Positions 27,145-35,690 of a stretch of DNA of 51,375 nucleotides are shown here, in pieces. Both the position numbers and the translations under genes were made by a program. The notes beneath the pieces were generated by a model that had not been told where the DNA came from, did no database searches, and saw only the letters and a list, made by a program, of their open reading frames with translations. Origin of the DNA: an uncultured Pelagibacteraceae bacterium (GTDB taxonomy: Bacteria; Pseudomonadota; Alphaproteobacteria; Pelagibacterales; AG-422-B15). The DNA lies in contig CABZHU010000001.1 in the NCBI GenBank assembly GCA_902525575.1, forward strand, positions 1-51,375. Reading direction: 5' to 3'. Positions within the stretch are counted from its first letter, which is position 1. Each line of letters begins with the position of its first letter.

Positions 27145-28608
27145 ATGATAAATCATAATGAGTCATTTTCAAATATTGGATTAAATCTCAAGGCAACATA
27201 TACCCAATTACCTGAGATTCTTTTCTCTAAACTAATGCCTATAAGTGTTAAAGACCCCAAAACTGTAGTTCTCAATGAAGCATTATCTACTGAATTAGGA
27301 ATTGATTTGTCGAAACTTTCTAGTGAGGACCTCTCTAATTTTTTATCTGGCAATATAATGCCCAGTGGAATCAGTCCTTTCGCACAAGCATACGCCGGTC
27401 ATCAATTTGGAAATTTCACAATTCTTGGTGATGGAAGAGCTCTAACCATAGGAGAGCAAAGCACTCCTAAAGGTGAAATTTATGACATTCAGTTTAAAGG
27501 GTCTGGGAGAACACCATACTCAAGGGGAGGTGATGGAAGAGCGGCTCTTGGCCCTATGCTTCGTGAATATTTAATTAGTGAAGCCATGTTCTATTTAAAT
27601 ATTCCTACCACAAGAAGCCTTGCTGTTGTTGAAACAGGAGAGAAAGTTTTCAGAGAGACTCCTTTGAAAGGAGCAATCTTAACAAGAGTTGCAGCTAGTC
27701 ATATTAGGTTTGGCACATTTCAATTCTTAGCAGCGCACAAAGACATCGATGCTATGTCAAAGTTACTTGACTACTGTATCAAAAGGCACTTCCCAGAAAT
27801 TTTAGATAGTCCAAATAAAGTAATTAAATTTATAAAGATAGTGATGGCAAAACAAATTGATCTAATAGTAAACTGGATGCGGGTTGGATTTATTCATGGT
27901 GTTATGAATACTGATAATTCAACCATTTGTGGAGAATCTATTGACTACGGTCCATGCGCCTTTATGGATCAGTACGATCATAAAGCAGTGTTTAGTTCTA
28001 TCGATTTTCAAGGAAGGTACGCCTATGGAAATCAACCTGCGACTATTCATTGGAATTTAATTAGACTTGCTGAAAGCTTGCTTCCTTTAATCGATAAGGA
28101 TGAGACAAAATCAGTAGAAATTGCGCAGAAAACAATCGACTCTTTCAGTGAAATATTTAACGAAAAATGGCAAATCATGATGAGATCAAAACTTGGAATA
28201 ACTGATAGAAGTAGAGAGGATGAAGTTTTAATTAAGGATTTGCTGACATGGATGCAATCAAAAAAACCAGACTTCACAAATACTTTTTGCAACTTGATGG
28301 ACACCAATAATGCAAATGATGAGGAGTTTGAAGATACTGAATTTCTAGTGTGGAAAAAAAATTGGGAAGAAAGGGTTAATAATTGTGATCATCTAAATAT
28401 TATGAAAAAAACTAATCCCTTTTTAATTCCTAGAAATTATTTAGTTGAAGAAGCTTTAGCTGAAGCTGAAATAGAAGGCAAATTTTCTAAATTTAATGAA
28501 CTACTTGTAGTTTTGTCAAAGCCATACGAGCAATTAGACATTGATGAAAAATATTGGAAAACTCCTCAAATTCAAGCTGAGCCTTATAAAACTTTCTGCG
28601 GAACATAG
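27145..28608 (+). CDS. selO: Protein adenylyltransferase SelO (YdiU)
   Basis: Pseudokinase-fold enzyme that transfers AMP to Ser, Thr or Tyr residues of proteins and is linked to redox stress. Its 487 residues cover the family. The N-terminal part has AYAGHQFGNFTILGDGRA, followed by QFKGSGRTPYSRGGDGRA. The inverted-nucleotide active site includes HGVMNTDNSTICGESIDYGP and FMDQYD, and the C-terminus ends in the usual CGT. The E. coli and mitochondrial relatives have the same order. It stands alone, 150 bp before cspA. Confidence 0.95.
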   Translation: MINHNESFSNIGLNLKATYTQLPEILFSKLMPISVKDPKTVVLNEALSTELGIDLSKLSSEDLSNFLSGNIMPSGISPFAQAYAGHQFGNFTILGDGRALTIGEQSTPKGEIYDIQFKGSGRTPYSRGGDGRAALGPMLREYLISEAMFYLNIPTTRSLAVVETGEKVFRETPLKGAILTRVAASHIRFGTFQFLAAHKDIDAMSKLLDYCIKRHFPEILDSPNKVIKFIKIVMAKQIDLIVNWMRVGFIHGVMNTDNSTICGESIDYGPCAFMDQYDHKAVFSSIDFQGRYAYGNQPATIHWNLIRLAESLLPLIDKDETKSVEIAQKTIDSFSEIFNEKWQIMMRSKLGITDRSREDEVLIKDLLTWMQSKKPDFTNTFCNLMDTNNANDEEFEDTEFLVWKKNWEERVNNCDHLNIMKKTNPFLIPRNYLVEEALAEAEIEGKFSKFNELLVVLSKPYEQLDIDEKYWKTPQIQAEPYKTFCGT

Positions 28609-28714
28609 ACAAAAATTGCTATAAATTGTTACAATATCGCAAGTAAATAAAATTTGCTTTTTTATTAGATATCACTATAAGATCGATTTAAAGATTGAGT
28701 GCTTGTTCCTAATT

Positions 28715-28731
28715 GGACTTGAACGAAGTCT
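28715..28731 (+). promoter_or_regulatory. Hairpin in the cspA leader
   Basis: GGACTT (28715-28720) and AAGTCT (28726-28731) can pair with one G-T wobble around a 5-nt loop. It lies in the 150-nt region between selO and cspA, 27 nt before the ATG. Cold-shock leaders are known to refold with temperature. The sequence shows only this small stem, so function is a guess. Confidence 0.3.
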
Positions 28732-28758
28732 AAATTTAAAAAAAGGAATAAGAATAAT

Positions 28759-28965
28759 ATGGCTACTGGAACTGTTAAATGGTTTAATCCAAAAAAAGGT
28801 TATGGTTTTGTTGCACCTGATGAAGGCGATAAAGACATTTTTGTTCATATCACTGCTGTTCAAGCAGCGGGTATCAATAGATTGGATGAAGGCCAAAAAA
28901 TAAGCTACGAAGCTGAAGAAAAAAATGGAAAAGTATCTGCAGTGAATTTGCAGATCTCAGAATAA
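28759..28965 (+). CDS. Cold-shock family protein
   Basis: Single cold-shock domain of 68 residues that binds single-stranded nucleic acid. RNP1 is [11 protein letters not shown] and RNP2 is DIFVHITAV. The N-terminus [10 protein letters not shown] is standard. A purine-rich AAAAAAAGGAATAAG stretch just before the ATG serves as ribosome binding site. The gene is convergent with the MarR-like gene, with 2 nt between the stops. Whether it is cold-induced cannot be read from the sequence. Confidence 0.95.
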   Translation: MATGTVKWFNPKKGYGFVAPDEGDKDIFVHITAVQAAGINRLDEGQKISYEAEEKNGKVSAVNLQISE

Positions 28966-28967
28966 AT

Positions 28968-29345
28968 TTAAGCAGCTTTATAAATCATATCTAGCCACAT
29001 AGTGAATTCGTCTATTAATTCACTTGAAGGCTGGATGATTTTTACTCTTTTATCCTTTGTGCTGACCTGAGTAGTCAGTGATCCTTTACTTATCTCGTCA
29101 TTTATAAAATTTATGATAGTCGCCCGCGATGCTAAATCTGCCATATTTTTTGTTAGATATTCTTTAGTACATTCAATTTTATTTATATCTTCATCGAAAT
29201 GGAATTTCATTATCTCAAAACAAATTCTGATACCATAAACAGAACGTCTAAAATGGCTCAATCTAACAAAAATCTTTTTGTCACCCGCTGAGTCAAATAC
29301 TTTGATCTGCTGCTTAACTCCGTTAAATATTTGCTCTGATTTCAT
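28968..29345 (-). CDS. MarR-like winged-helix protein, uncertain
   Basis: The 125-residue protein has no exact family match that I recognise. Its second half looks like a winged helix. A helix pair (YLTKNMADLASRATIINFI) is followed by a beta wing (TQVSTKDKRVKIIQPSSE) and a C-terminal helix (FTMWLDMIYKA), the order seen in MarR-type regulators. It has about 20 residues fewer than classical MarR. A 7-bp inverted repeat 60 bp upstream (29406-29424) could be its operator. The gene upstream on the other strand is a 75-residue unknown. Confidence 0.5.
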   Translation of the reverse strand: MKSEQIFNGVKQQIKVFDSAGDKKIFVRLSHFRRSVYGIRICFEIMKFHFDEDINKIECTKEYLTKNMADLASRATIINFINDEISKGSLTTQVSTKDKRVKIIQPSSELIDEFTMWLDMIYKAA

Positions 29346-29405
29346 TTTTTTTTAGATTTCAATAATAATCATATTATTTTTTATTGATAATAATTAACTA
29401 TAATT

Positions 29406-29424
29406 AGTTGCCACATTGGCGACT
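29406..29424. promoter_or_regulatory. Inverted repeat in a divergent promoter region
   Basis: AGTTGCC (29406-29412) and GGCGACT (29418-29424) pair over 7 bp with one G-T wobble and a 5-nt loop. They are unusually GC-rich for the 145-bp intergenic region between the MarR-like gene (minus) and the 75-residue gene (plus). The position fits an operator of the MarR-like protein. A terminator is unlikely because no T-run follows. Confidence 0.4.
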
Positions 29425-29490
29425 TATATTAGAATATTGACTACTAACAAAAAATGTATGATTTTTTACATGCAGTAATTATTGCTGATT

Positions 29491-29718
29491 ATGAATAAAG
29501 ATAATTCTTCTGTAATTTGGAAGCTTATCCAAGAAACTGGTGACTCCATAAAAGGAAGACTTCCGCCACACCCAAATCATCCAAAAGGGAGAAACCCATA
29601 TGCTCACGTAGCCCTGATGGTCAAAAATCATTTTGGAATGTCTTACAAAGATGTTCCTGATAATAAGAAGGAAGAGCTTGTGAAATATATAAATTATTTG
29701 AGAAAATATCCAGAGTGA
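29491..29718 (+). CDS. Uncharacterised 75-residue protein
   Basis: Not recognised. I start it at the ATG at 29491; an in-frame TTG nine bases earlier is less likely. It is soluble and basic, with a proline/histidine-rich stretch (RLPPHPNHPKGRNPYAHV) in the middle and a C-terminal helix pair (YKDVPDNKKEELVKYINYL). The motif HPNHPKGRNPYAHVA looks conserved in character, perhaps a binding loop. It is convergent with the fatty-acid-hydroxylase-family gene and divergent from the MarR-like gene. No catalytic residues can be named. Confidence 0.6.
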   Translation: MNKDNSSVIWKLIQETGDSIKGRLPPHPNHPKGRNPYAHVALMVKNHFGMSYKDVPDNKKEELVKYINYLRKYPE

Positions 29719-29728
29719 GTAACTGATC

Positions 29729-30553
29729 TTACAGTTTCCACTCAGGTGCTCCAAAGAAAGATAATAGTTTATTCTTATAACCTCTAGATTTCTTAAAATC
29801 TTTATACATTAAATACCAGTTCATAAAGGTAATTTTTATAGGATTAAATGTGTTAACATTTTCTCGAATACCGAAATTTACCTCTTCTTTTTCCGCCGCA
29901 TAGGTACCAAATATTTTATCCCATATAATCAAAAGATTACCGTAATTTTTGTCGATATAATTTTCATTACTGCCATGATGCACACGGTGATGTGAAGGAG
30001 TAATGAGTATATATTCAAGAAAACTAAGTTTATTCACCCAATTAGTATGAGTTAACAATCCATATAGTGTAGACACTGCACCCGCAATAGCAGTTATAAC
30101 TGGATCGAAGCCAATTAAAGGCATTATAGCAAAAAAAGGAACTTTTGTTAAAGGGCTGAACCACGGCTGTCTCAAAGCTACAGTGAAATTCATTTCCATA
30201 CTTGAGTGGTGGTTCATATGAACAGCCCACAAAAATCTAATTCTGTGCGAGCATCGGTGATACCAATAATAGATAAAATCGATGACTATGAATGTAAGAG
30301 GCCATACTAACCAAGCTGGAAGGATCTCATTAATTGTGATTAATTTGAATTGATAAATAAATAGTGAAAAAAAGAAAATTGAACTTTTTGTTAAAAGTGA
30401 GATTGAGATGTTGCCAAATAAAAGGCCAAATCCAGCAAGAGAGTCTTTCAATTTATAGTATCCGAGATTATTAATGGCTGAATAAATAACTTCAGCAGTA
30501 ATAAGTGCGAGTACAATTGGGACGCCGTATAAGTATATGTCTATTTCATTCAT
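29729..30553 (-). CDS. Sterol desaturase/fatty acid hydroxylase family membrane protein
   Basis: Di-iron membrane oxygenase family, 274 residues. Several hydrophobic helices surround three histidine motifs: HRCSH, HMNHH and HHRVHHG, which bind the iron pair. The downstream WDKIFGTYAAEKEEVNFGI is also family-typical. Members hydroxylate or desaturate fatty acids, sterols, carotenoids or hopanoid-type lipids. The lipid substrate here is unknown. It is divergent from the TPR gene across 46 bp. Confidence 0.88.
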   Translation of the reverse strand: MNEIDIYLYGVPIVLALITAEVIYSAINNLGYYKLKDSLAGFGLLFGNISISLLTKSSIFFFSLFIYQFKLITINEILPAWLVWPLTFIVIDFIYYWYHRCSHRIRFLWAVHMNHHSSMEMNFTVALRQPWFSPLTKVPFFAIMPLIGFDPVITAIAGAVSTLYGLLTHTNWVNKLSFLEYILITPSHHRVHHGSNENYIDKNYGNLLIIWDKIFGTYAAEKEEVNFGIRENVNTFNPIKITFMNWYLMYKDFKKSRGYKNKLLSFFGAPEWKL

Positions 30554-30599
30554 AAAATTACTATTGAAATATATAACATTAGAATTAAATCAGGAAAAT

Positions 30600-31163
30600 A
30601 TGAAAAATTTATTTATAACAATAATTTTAAGCTTAACTCTTGCTATGCCATTATATGCTGCTGGTAATAAAGGCGGAGATGGCGGAAGTGGCGGAAGTGG
30701 CGGAAGTGGCGGAAGTGGCGGAAGTGGCGGAAGTGGCGGTACAGGCAATGATGGAATGGGTGGAAGTGGATTATACAAAAAGGCAACTGGCTATGATAAG
30801 GAATTAAGAAGAATCACTTTTGAAATCGAAAAAAAAGACAACCTTGAAGGAGCTTTAAAAGACTTAGAGGTTTATGTTTACGAAAATCCACAAAACGCTA
30901 GTGGGTGGAACATGATTGGGTTTGCAAGCAGAAAGTTAGGTAAATTTGATGATGCTGAAATATATTATAATACTGGACTAGAAATTGACCCTCAACATGA
31001 AGGGATTCTTGCATATCAAGGCGAATTATTTTTGCAAACCAATAGATACGAAAATGCGATTGAAAATCTTGCTAAATTGACAGATTTGTGCGTTTTTAAT
31101 TGTGATGAAAAGAATGAGCTTGCAGAGGCTATTACACTCTATGAGTTAGAAAATAACTTATAA
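30600..31163 (+). CDS. Exported TPR protein with Gly-Ser repeat
   Basis: I place the start at the ATG at 30600, where AGGA lies 5 nt upstream and a signal peptide begins (NLFITIILSLTLAMPLYA). An upstream in-frame start at 30537 would bury the signal peptide. After cleavage comes a low-complexity linker of GGS repeats (about residues 22-50). Tetratricopeptide repeats follow (NASGWNMIGFASRKLGKFDD, AEIYYNTGLEIDPQHEG), then a Cys pair (CVFNCDE) typical of small alphaproteobacterial TPR proteins. It is likely a periplasmic scaffold; partners are unknown. Confidence 0.75.
   Translation: MKNLFITIILSLTLAMPLYAAGNKGGDGGSGGSGGSGGSGGSGGSGGTGNDGMGGSGLYKKATGYDKELRRITFEIEKKDNLEGALKDLEVYVYENPQNASGWNMIGFASRKLGKFDDAEIYYNTGLEIDPQHEGILAYQGELFLQTNRYENAIENLAKLTDLCVFNCDEKNELAEAITLYELENNL
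30681..30734 (+). repeat. Perfect 9-bp minisatellite, six GGCGGAAGT units
   Basis: Six identical tandem copies of GGCGGAAGT, flanked by one imperfect unit on each side (GGCGGAGAT and GGCGGTACA). They encode the GGS linker of the TPR protein. The unit is 9 bp, so gain or loss of copies keeps the frame. It is far more GC-rich than the surrounding DNA, and the perfect identity points to recent slippage. Confidence 0.95.
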
Positions 31164-31214
31164 CAAGTTGATTTATTTTCGAAGACAAATTAGGCTTTCC
31201 TATTAAAATTTGTC

Positions 31215-31433
31215 ATGATTAAAATATTAGTTTTTTTCGTCTTAGGAGCAGCCACATTATACTTTATTATACGTGCATTAGTTAATACTGAGCCTGGAAA
31301 GTTATCTCGAGTTATAAAAATAATTATTTTTTCAGCGATTATAATTGCAGTTGTATTTATGCTGACAAGAGGTAACCTTGGTTTTCTTGCACCGATTATT
31401 GGTCTTGCGAGAAAATTTCTAGTAGGCTTTTAG
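31215..31433 (+). CDS. Small two-TM protein, like a J-protein anchor without J domain
   Basis: The 72-residue protein has two hydrophobic segments (ILVFFVLGAATLYFIIRAL and VIKIIIFSAIIIAVVFML), separated by a short loop (VNTEPGKLSRVI) and followed by a mostly hydrophobic C-terminal tail (LGFLAPIIGLARKFLVGF). The pattern resembles the N-terminal membrane part of alphaproteobacterial DnaJ-domain proteins, but the J domain is absent and the next gene begins 5 nt later. So it is either a stripped-down relative or an unrelated small membrane protein. It is probably co-transcribed with the cupredoxin gene. Confidence 0.6.
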   Translation: MIKILVFFVLGAATLYFIIRALVNTEPGKLSRVIKIIIFSAIIIAVVFMLTRGNLGFLAPIIGLARKFLVGF

Positions 31434-31438
31434 GTTTA

Positions 31439-33097
31439 ATGTTAAATATTAAAAAGAGTTTCATAGTTATATTTTTCTTTTTATCGTCATTTATTTTTTT
31501 TACATCATGTGATAGCGGCCCAGATCAGTCCGCTGCTTTTACCGGAGTAAGAGTTATAGATAATTCTTATTCCCCACCAGTTGTAAGAATAAATCCAGGT
31601 GGCAAAGTAAGATTTAACAATTGGGGCAACAACCCCCATAATGTTATTGCTGTCGATGAAAGTTGGGGCTCCCTAGCAGAAATTCCAAAGGGTGACTATC
31701 TAGATATTAATTACGAAAATGAAGGACTATATAAATATTTGTGTTCATTTCATGCCTCCCCTGATGGAAAATGGGGCATGGTTGGCTCTGTTGTTGTGGG
31801 TGATATAAATTATGAAGATTATACAAACTTCTCAAAGAAAGATGTGGTTACAAGGTTCACTGGAATTGTAAGGCATGTACCCGATCGATATGAAACAATT
31901 CAAGACGCTGTTAACGCTTCAAACCCAGGTGATCTTGTTTTGATTAAGCCTGGTATTTACTACGAGGAGGTTGTTGTAAATGTTCCCTCAATCACGATAA
32001 GGGGTTGGGATAGAAATACAACAATCATTGATGGGGAGTTTGAAAGAGGTAACGGTATTTTAGTTGCAGGTGTTGATGGCGTAGTCATAGAAAATATAAC
32101 TGCAAGAAATGCATTGTTGAATGGTTTTTATTGGGCAACAGTTAAAGGTTACAGAGGCTCTTATTTAACAGCATATAATAATGGTGATTATGGTGTATAT
32201 GCATTTGATGCTGTCGATGGAGTTTTAGATCATTCTTATGCCTCTGGTTCACCAGATGCAGGTTTTTATATTGGCCAATGTTATCCATGTGACGCAATCG
32301 TTAATGACGTAATATCTGAAAATAATGGACTTGGTTATTCAGGCACAAACTCGGGTGGCTCTCTTTATATTATAAGCTCAGTTTTTCGAAATAATAAAGG
32401 TGGATTAGCACCGAACACTTTAGACTCGGAACTTCTTCCTCCTGAAAGAGAAACTTTTATTATTGGGAATCTTATTGAAAACAATAACAATATAGACGCC
32501 CCCGCTACTCAGGCAACTAACTTATCACTCGGAAATGGAGTTGTCATTGCAGGAGGAAATAACAATATTATTAAAAATAATGTTATTGCTAATCATAATC
32601 TCTACGGTGTTATTATAACTGCTACAGCAGATGTGAATTACTGGCCTGCTCATGGGAATCGGGTTGAAAGTAATTTGATCATAAATTCTAAAAGAGCTGA
32701 TATTGCATCCAGTGGCTTGTCTAATTTAGGAAACTGTTTTGAAAACAACTACTTCAACACATCAATTCCGCCAGGCTTACAAACACTCAATAATTGCGAC
32801 TCTTCCTTCTATCCCTTAAGTGCAGATTTATCAGGTATGTGGTCATCTTTGGCGCGCGTAATTCAGACGAGTGATGGAAACTATGATCAAGGTGACTGGC
32901 GTAAGTTTGAAGCGCCTGCTAATCAACCCAACATGCCTATTATGGAAGAATTAATAAGTCTTGGTTTCGATAAAACTACTTTACCTATTACAAAAATATG
33001 GAGTTCAGTTAGGCCCGCAGTTGAGGTATTTAGTCAATATGAAGATGTTTTGGAGGAAATAGAGCTGCCTCAAGAGGCCAGAAACTATTTGAACTAA
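31439..33097 (+). CDS. Lipoprotein with cupredoxin domain and right-handed beta-helix
   Basis: The 552-residue protein starts with a signal peptide ending in FFTSC, a lipobox-like site (Cys24, with Phe at -3). Residues about 34-117 form a cupredoxin domain: His67 (NNPHNV), Cys102, His105 and Met114 (CSFHASPDGKWGM) are the copper ligands. From about residue 145 a right-handed parallel beta-helix follows (YETIQDAVNASNPGDLVLIK, TIRGWDRNTTIIDG), of the NosD/PbH1 type with many Asn turns, up to about residue 430. A short alpha-rich tail ends it. It is probably anchored to the outer membrane, facing the periplasm or outside. The substrate is unknown, though beta-helices of this type often handle polysaccharide. 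Confidence 0.82.
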   Translation: MLNIKKSFIVIFFFLSSFIFFTSCDSGPDQSAAFTGVRVIDNSYSPPVVRINPGGKVRFNNWGNNPHNVIAVDESWGSLAEIPKGDYLDINYENEGLYKYLCSFHASPDGKWGMVGSVVVGDINYEDYTNFSKKDVVTRFTGIVRHVPDRYETIQDAVNASNPGDLVLIKPGIYYEEVVVNVPSITIRGWDRNTTIIDGEFERGNGILVAGVDGVVIENITARNALLNGFYWATVKGYRGSYLTAYNNGDYGVYAFDAVDGVLDHSYASGSPDAGFYIGQCYPCDAIVNDVISENNGLGYSGTNSGGSLYIISSVFRNNKGGLAPNTLDSELLPPERETFIIGNLIENNNNIDAPATQATNLSLGNGVVIAGGNNNIIKNNVIANHNLYGVIITATADVNYWPAHGNRVESNLIINSKRADIASSGLSNLGNCFENNYFNTSIPPGLQTLNNCDSSFYPLSADLSGMWSSLARVIQTSDGNYDQGDWRKFEAPANQPNMPIMEELISLGFDKTTLPITKIWSSVRPAVEVFSQYEDVLEEIELPQEARNYLN

Positions 33098-33137
33098 TTC
33101 CCTAATTGTTTAACCTGCAATTAGGAGATAAAAATAA

Positions 33138-33458
33138 ATGCCTGGAGTTACTTTTTTTCCATTAGAGGATGTTCCATTCTTATCGCTCTTTTTTAATTTT
33201 TATGGATATTATCTTCCTATCTTTTTGTATGCAACTTGGACAGCAACAGCTTTATTTGACTTACATATTGGAAAATACAGAAGTACTCCGTCTAAACTAA
33301 TTTGGACATTGGTATTGATATTTGTACCTTTAGTTGGCCCCCTTATCTATCATATGTTTGCTGCTAGGGAATTGGATGTTGTGATTAGAGCTACAATGAT
33401 TTTTGGAGGTATTGCCGTAATGACCATTGTTTTTTTATATCTTGGTTTTGCGCTTTAA
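33138..33458 (+). CDS. PLDc_N-like small membrane protein
   Basis: A 106-residue protein with about three hydrophobic helices. The middle segment TPSKLIWTLVLIFVPLVGPL, followed by IYHMF, is the pattern of the N-terminal anchor domain of cardiolipin-synthase/phospholipase D-type proteins (PLDc_N), here without any catalytic HKD domain. It lies 40 nt after the cupredoxin/beta-helix gene and 6 nt before the NlpC/P60 gene. Its linkage to the cupredoxin protein suggests a membrane partner role; this is inference. Confidence 0.65.
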   Translation: MPGVTFFPLEDVPFLSLFFNFYGYYLPIFLYATWTATALFDLHIGKYRSTPSKLIWTLVLIFVPLVGPLIYHMFAARELDVVIRATMIFGGIAVMTIVFLYLGFAL

Positions 33459-33464
33459 ATAAAA

Positions 33465-34295
33465 GTGAAGTTTGAACCACGAATAACTCCCATCAAGAGT
33501 AATTTAGCTGCTTCAGCTTATAAATATATCGTTAAGAGAGCAAAATACTCTAAAGGTAAAAAATATACAGTGGCCTCTTCGTTTGCACCATTGTATTCAA
33601 ATAAAAAATCTAAATTAGGCACTCAACTTTTATTTGGAGAAGAATGTACCGCCTATGAAGTATCTAAGGATTGGTCTTGGGTTCAATCAACAAGGGATCA
33701 ATATGTGGGATATGTGCCCTCGGTAAATCTATCAAAAAAATTATTTAAACCTACTCATAAAGTAACGTCTCTTCGTACATATCTTTACAAGGAACCTGAT
33801 ATTAAGAGCAAAGATCTATTTCACTTAAGTTTTAATTCGGTTTTAGAAGTAAAAAAAACTAAAGGAAAGTTTTCTCTAATCAACGGAGTAGGTTGGTGTC
33901 CGACAAGCGATTTGTCTGCAATGAACGAAATTGAGTTTGACATGGTTAAATGTGCAAAGCAGTATCTAAATACTCCATATTTATGGGGAGGAAGAAGTTC
34001 TGTGGGTATTGATTGTTCAGCACTTGTTCAAAATTTAGTGCAAATTAATAATAAAATTTTTCCAAGAGATACAGACATGCAAGAAATTTTTATAACTAAA
34101 GAGATTTTGAGTGAAAAGAATCTTAAAGCAGGTGATTTAATTTTTTGGAAGGGTCATGTAGCCATGATGGTAGATAATAAATATATTATCCACGCTAATG
34201 CTTATCATATGAAAACTGCAATTGAGTTATTAAGCTCTGCAAAAAAAAGAATATTTAAAACGAATGGCAAAATTAGAAAAATGGGCAGACTTTAG
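33465..34295 (+). CDS. NlpC/P60 peptidase with SH3 domains
   Basis: Predicted cell-wall endopeptidase of 276 residues that begins at GTG. Two bacterial SH3-like domains occupy about residues 30-150 (APLYSNKKSKLG, then TYLYKEPDIKSKD). The C-terminal NlpC/P60 domain has catalytic Cys184 in GIDCSALVQ, His231 in KGHVAMMV and a third polar residue at His243 (HANAYHM). Such enzymes cut between D-glutamate and the diamino acid of stem peptides. No signal peptide is evident. It faces the AmpG-like gene, with 1 nt between the two stops, which is consistent with peptidoglycan turnover. Confidence 0.88.
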   Translation: MKFEPRITPIKSNLAASAYKYIVKRAKYSKGKKYTVASSFAPLYSNKKSKLGTQLLFGEECTAYEVSKDWSWVQSTRDQYVGYVPSVNLSKKLFKPTHKVTSLRTYLYKEPDIKSKDLFHLSFNSVLEVKKTKGKFSLINGVGWCPTSDLSAMNEIEFDMVKCAKQYLNTPYLWGGRSSVGIDCSALVQNLVQINNKIFPRDTDMQEIFITKEILSEKNLKAGDLIFWKGHVAMMVDNKYIIHANAYHMKTAIELLSSAKKRIFKTNGKIRKMGRL

Positions 34296-34296
34296 G

Positions 34297-35628
34297 CTAA
34301 CTGAAATTAAATTTATTTCTGATAAACCAAAGAAGTATTAATGAGGGGATTACCATTAAGGCGGTGATTATAAAGAATGTTCCCCAATCACCCTGTAACG
34401 AATCTACGAGAGAACCCGATGAAGATGCCATCAACGTTCTTCCTGCAGTCCCTAGAGAAGCCAGAAGTGCATACTGCGTTGCTGTATAGGTCCTGTCCAC
34501 AAGTAACGAAATAAACGTAACAAAGGCAACAGTTGCAAATGCAGCGGCAAGATCATCAAGAAGAACAGCGGTAGCAAATAACAATTCAGATTTGTCTGAC
34601 CATGCCATAAAACTAAACATAATGTTTGTTATAGCCATTGCTATCCCAGATAGAAATAACGCCCTGACAACCCCAGATTTAATAGCAAACCACCCACCCA
34701 ATAGAGTAAATGTAATAGTTGTAATCCATCCAAGACCTTTTGAATAAATTGCAATATCAGATTTTGAAAATCCCATCTCGTCATAAAATATAATGGACAT
34801 TCTTCCAAGAAAAGCCTCGCCTATTTTAAAGAGGAAAATAAATCCGATAATTAAGAAGCTGATGGTTAAACCATTTTTCTGAAAGAAGCTTATCAATGGA
34901 CTTATAATTGTACTTATAAACCATGCTGAAAATCCGGCAGCTTTAAAATTTTCTTGATCCTTATTTTGAGCTTTTTGTCTTTCATTAGAGGTATCTTCAG
35001 GAATAAAAAGTAATCCAACATTAAATAAAAGAATTAATAGGCAAAGAAATATAAAAGTGAGTTGCCAATAATTTGCAAATCCAATTACTTCTAAATAATC
35101 AGCAACAAATAACGTTAACATTCCTCCAATTTTATATCCTGTCCACCATCCAACCACAGCAATAGAAGCACCTGCAGCCATTGATGCTTTTTCATTTGCA
35201 GATATTTGTTCAATTCTAAGAGCGTCAATTGTTATATCTTGTGATGCTGACGAAATTGCAATTAATAAACCCAAAAAAATAATAATCTCAAGATTATTTA
35301 TTGGATTGAGAAAACTCCAAAATATAAGACTGCACAAGATTATAAATTGAAGAGAAATTATCCAAGATTTTCTATGACCTATTTGATCTGTTAGGAAGGG
35401 TATTTTTATTCTATCAATTAAAGGTGCCCATAGAAAGTTAATGGCATAAACTCCAAAAATTAATCCTGCCCAACCAATAGTGCTTCTTGAAAGTTCAAAG
35501 TCTTTTAACCAAAGTGAGAGTGCACTGCCAATTATTACCCACGGGAAGCCACTAATAGCACCCAAAAGTAAAATGCGAAGCATTCTGTTATCAAAATAAA
35601 TTGATAAGCCAACATTTTCCTTTGTCAT
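34297..35628 (-). CDS. AmpG-like MFS permease (muropeptide type)
   Basis: A 443-residue permease with 12 or more hydrophobic segments of the PAT/AmpG branch. N-terminal GAISGFPWVIIGSALSLWLKD, the SSASQDITIDALRIE motif and the GWWTGYKIGG segment are typical. In other bacteria AmpG imports anhydro-muropeptides for cell-wall recycling. The adjacent convergent NlpC/P60 peptidase supports that role, but substrate specificity is not proven by sequence. Confidence 0.85.
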   Translation of the reverse strand: MTKENVGLSIYFDNRMLRILLLGAISGFPWVIIGSALSLWLKDFELSRSTIGWAGLIFGVYAINFLWAPLIDRIKIPFLTDQIGHRKSWIISLQFIILCSLIFWSFLNPINNLEIIIFLGLLIAISSASQDITIDALRIEQISANEKASMAAGASIAVVGWWTGYKIGGMLTLFVADYLEVIGFANYWQLTFIFLCLLILLFNVGLLFIPEDTSNERQKAQNKDQENFKAAGFSAWFISTIISPLISFFQKNGLTISFLIIGFIFLFKIGEAFLGRMSIIFYDEMGFSKSDIAIYSKGLGWITTITFTLLGGWFAIKSGVVRALFLSGIAMAITNIMFSFMAWSDKSELLFATAVLLDDLAAAFATVAFVTFISLLVDRTYTATQYALLASLGTAGRTLMASSSGSLVDSLQGDWGTFFIITALMVIPSLILLWFIRNKFNFS

Positions 35629-35690
35629 ACTTAATGAGAATAAGGTTTAGAGCCTGCAGCAGTCAATTAATATATTAAGTAACTATTGAT

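Noticed and set aside
29384-29404. TTGATA and TATAAT as a promoter for the 75-residue gene
   Set aside because: The hexamers are only 9 nt apart, too close for a sigma-70 promoter.
30537-30599. Upstream start for the TPR protein
   Set aside because: It would place 21 residues before a clear signal peptide; the ATG at 30600 has AGGA upstream.
30681-30734. Tandem repeat as a CRISPR-like array
   Set aside because: Units are 9 bp, contiguous and without spacers, and they lie in a coding frame.
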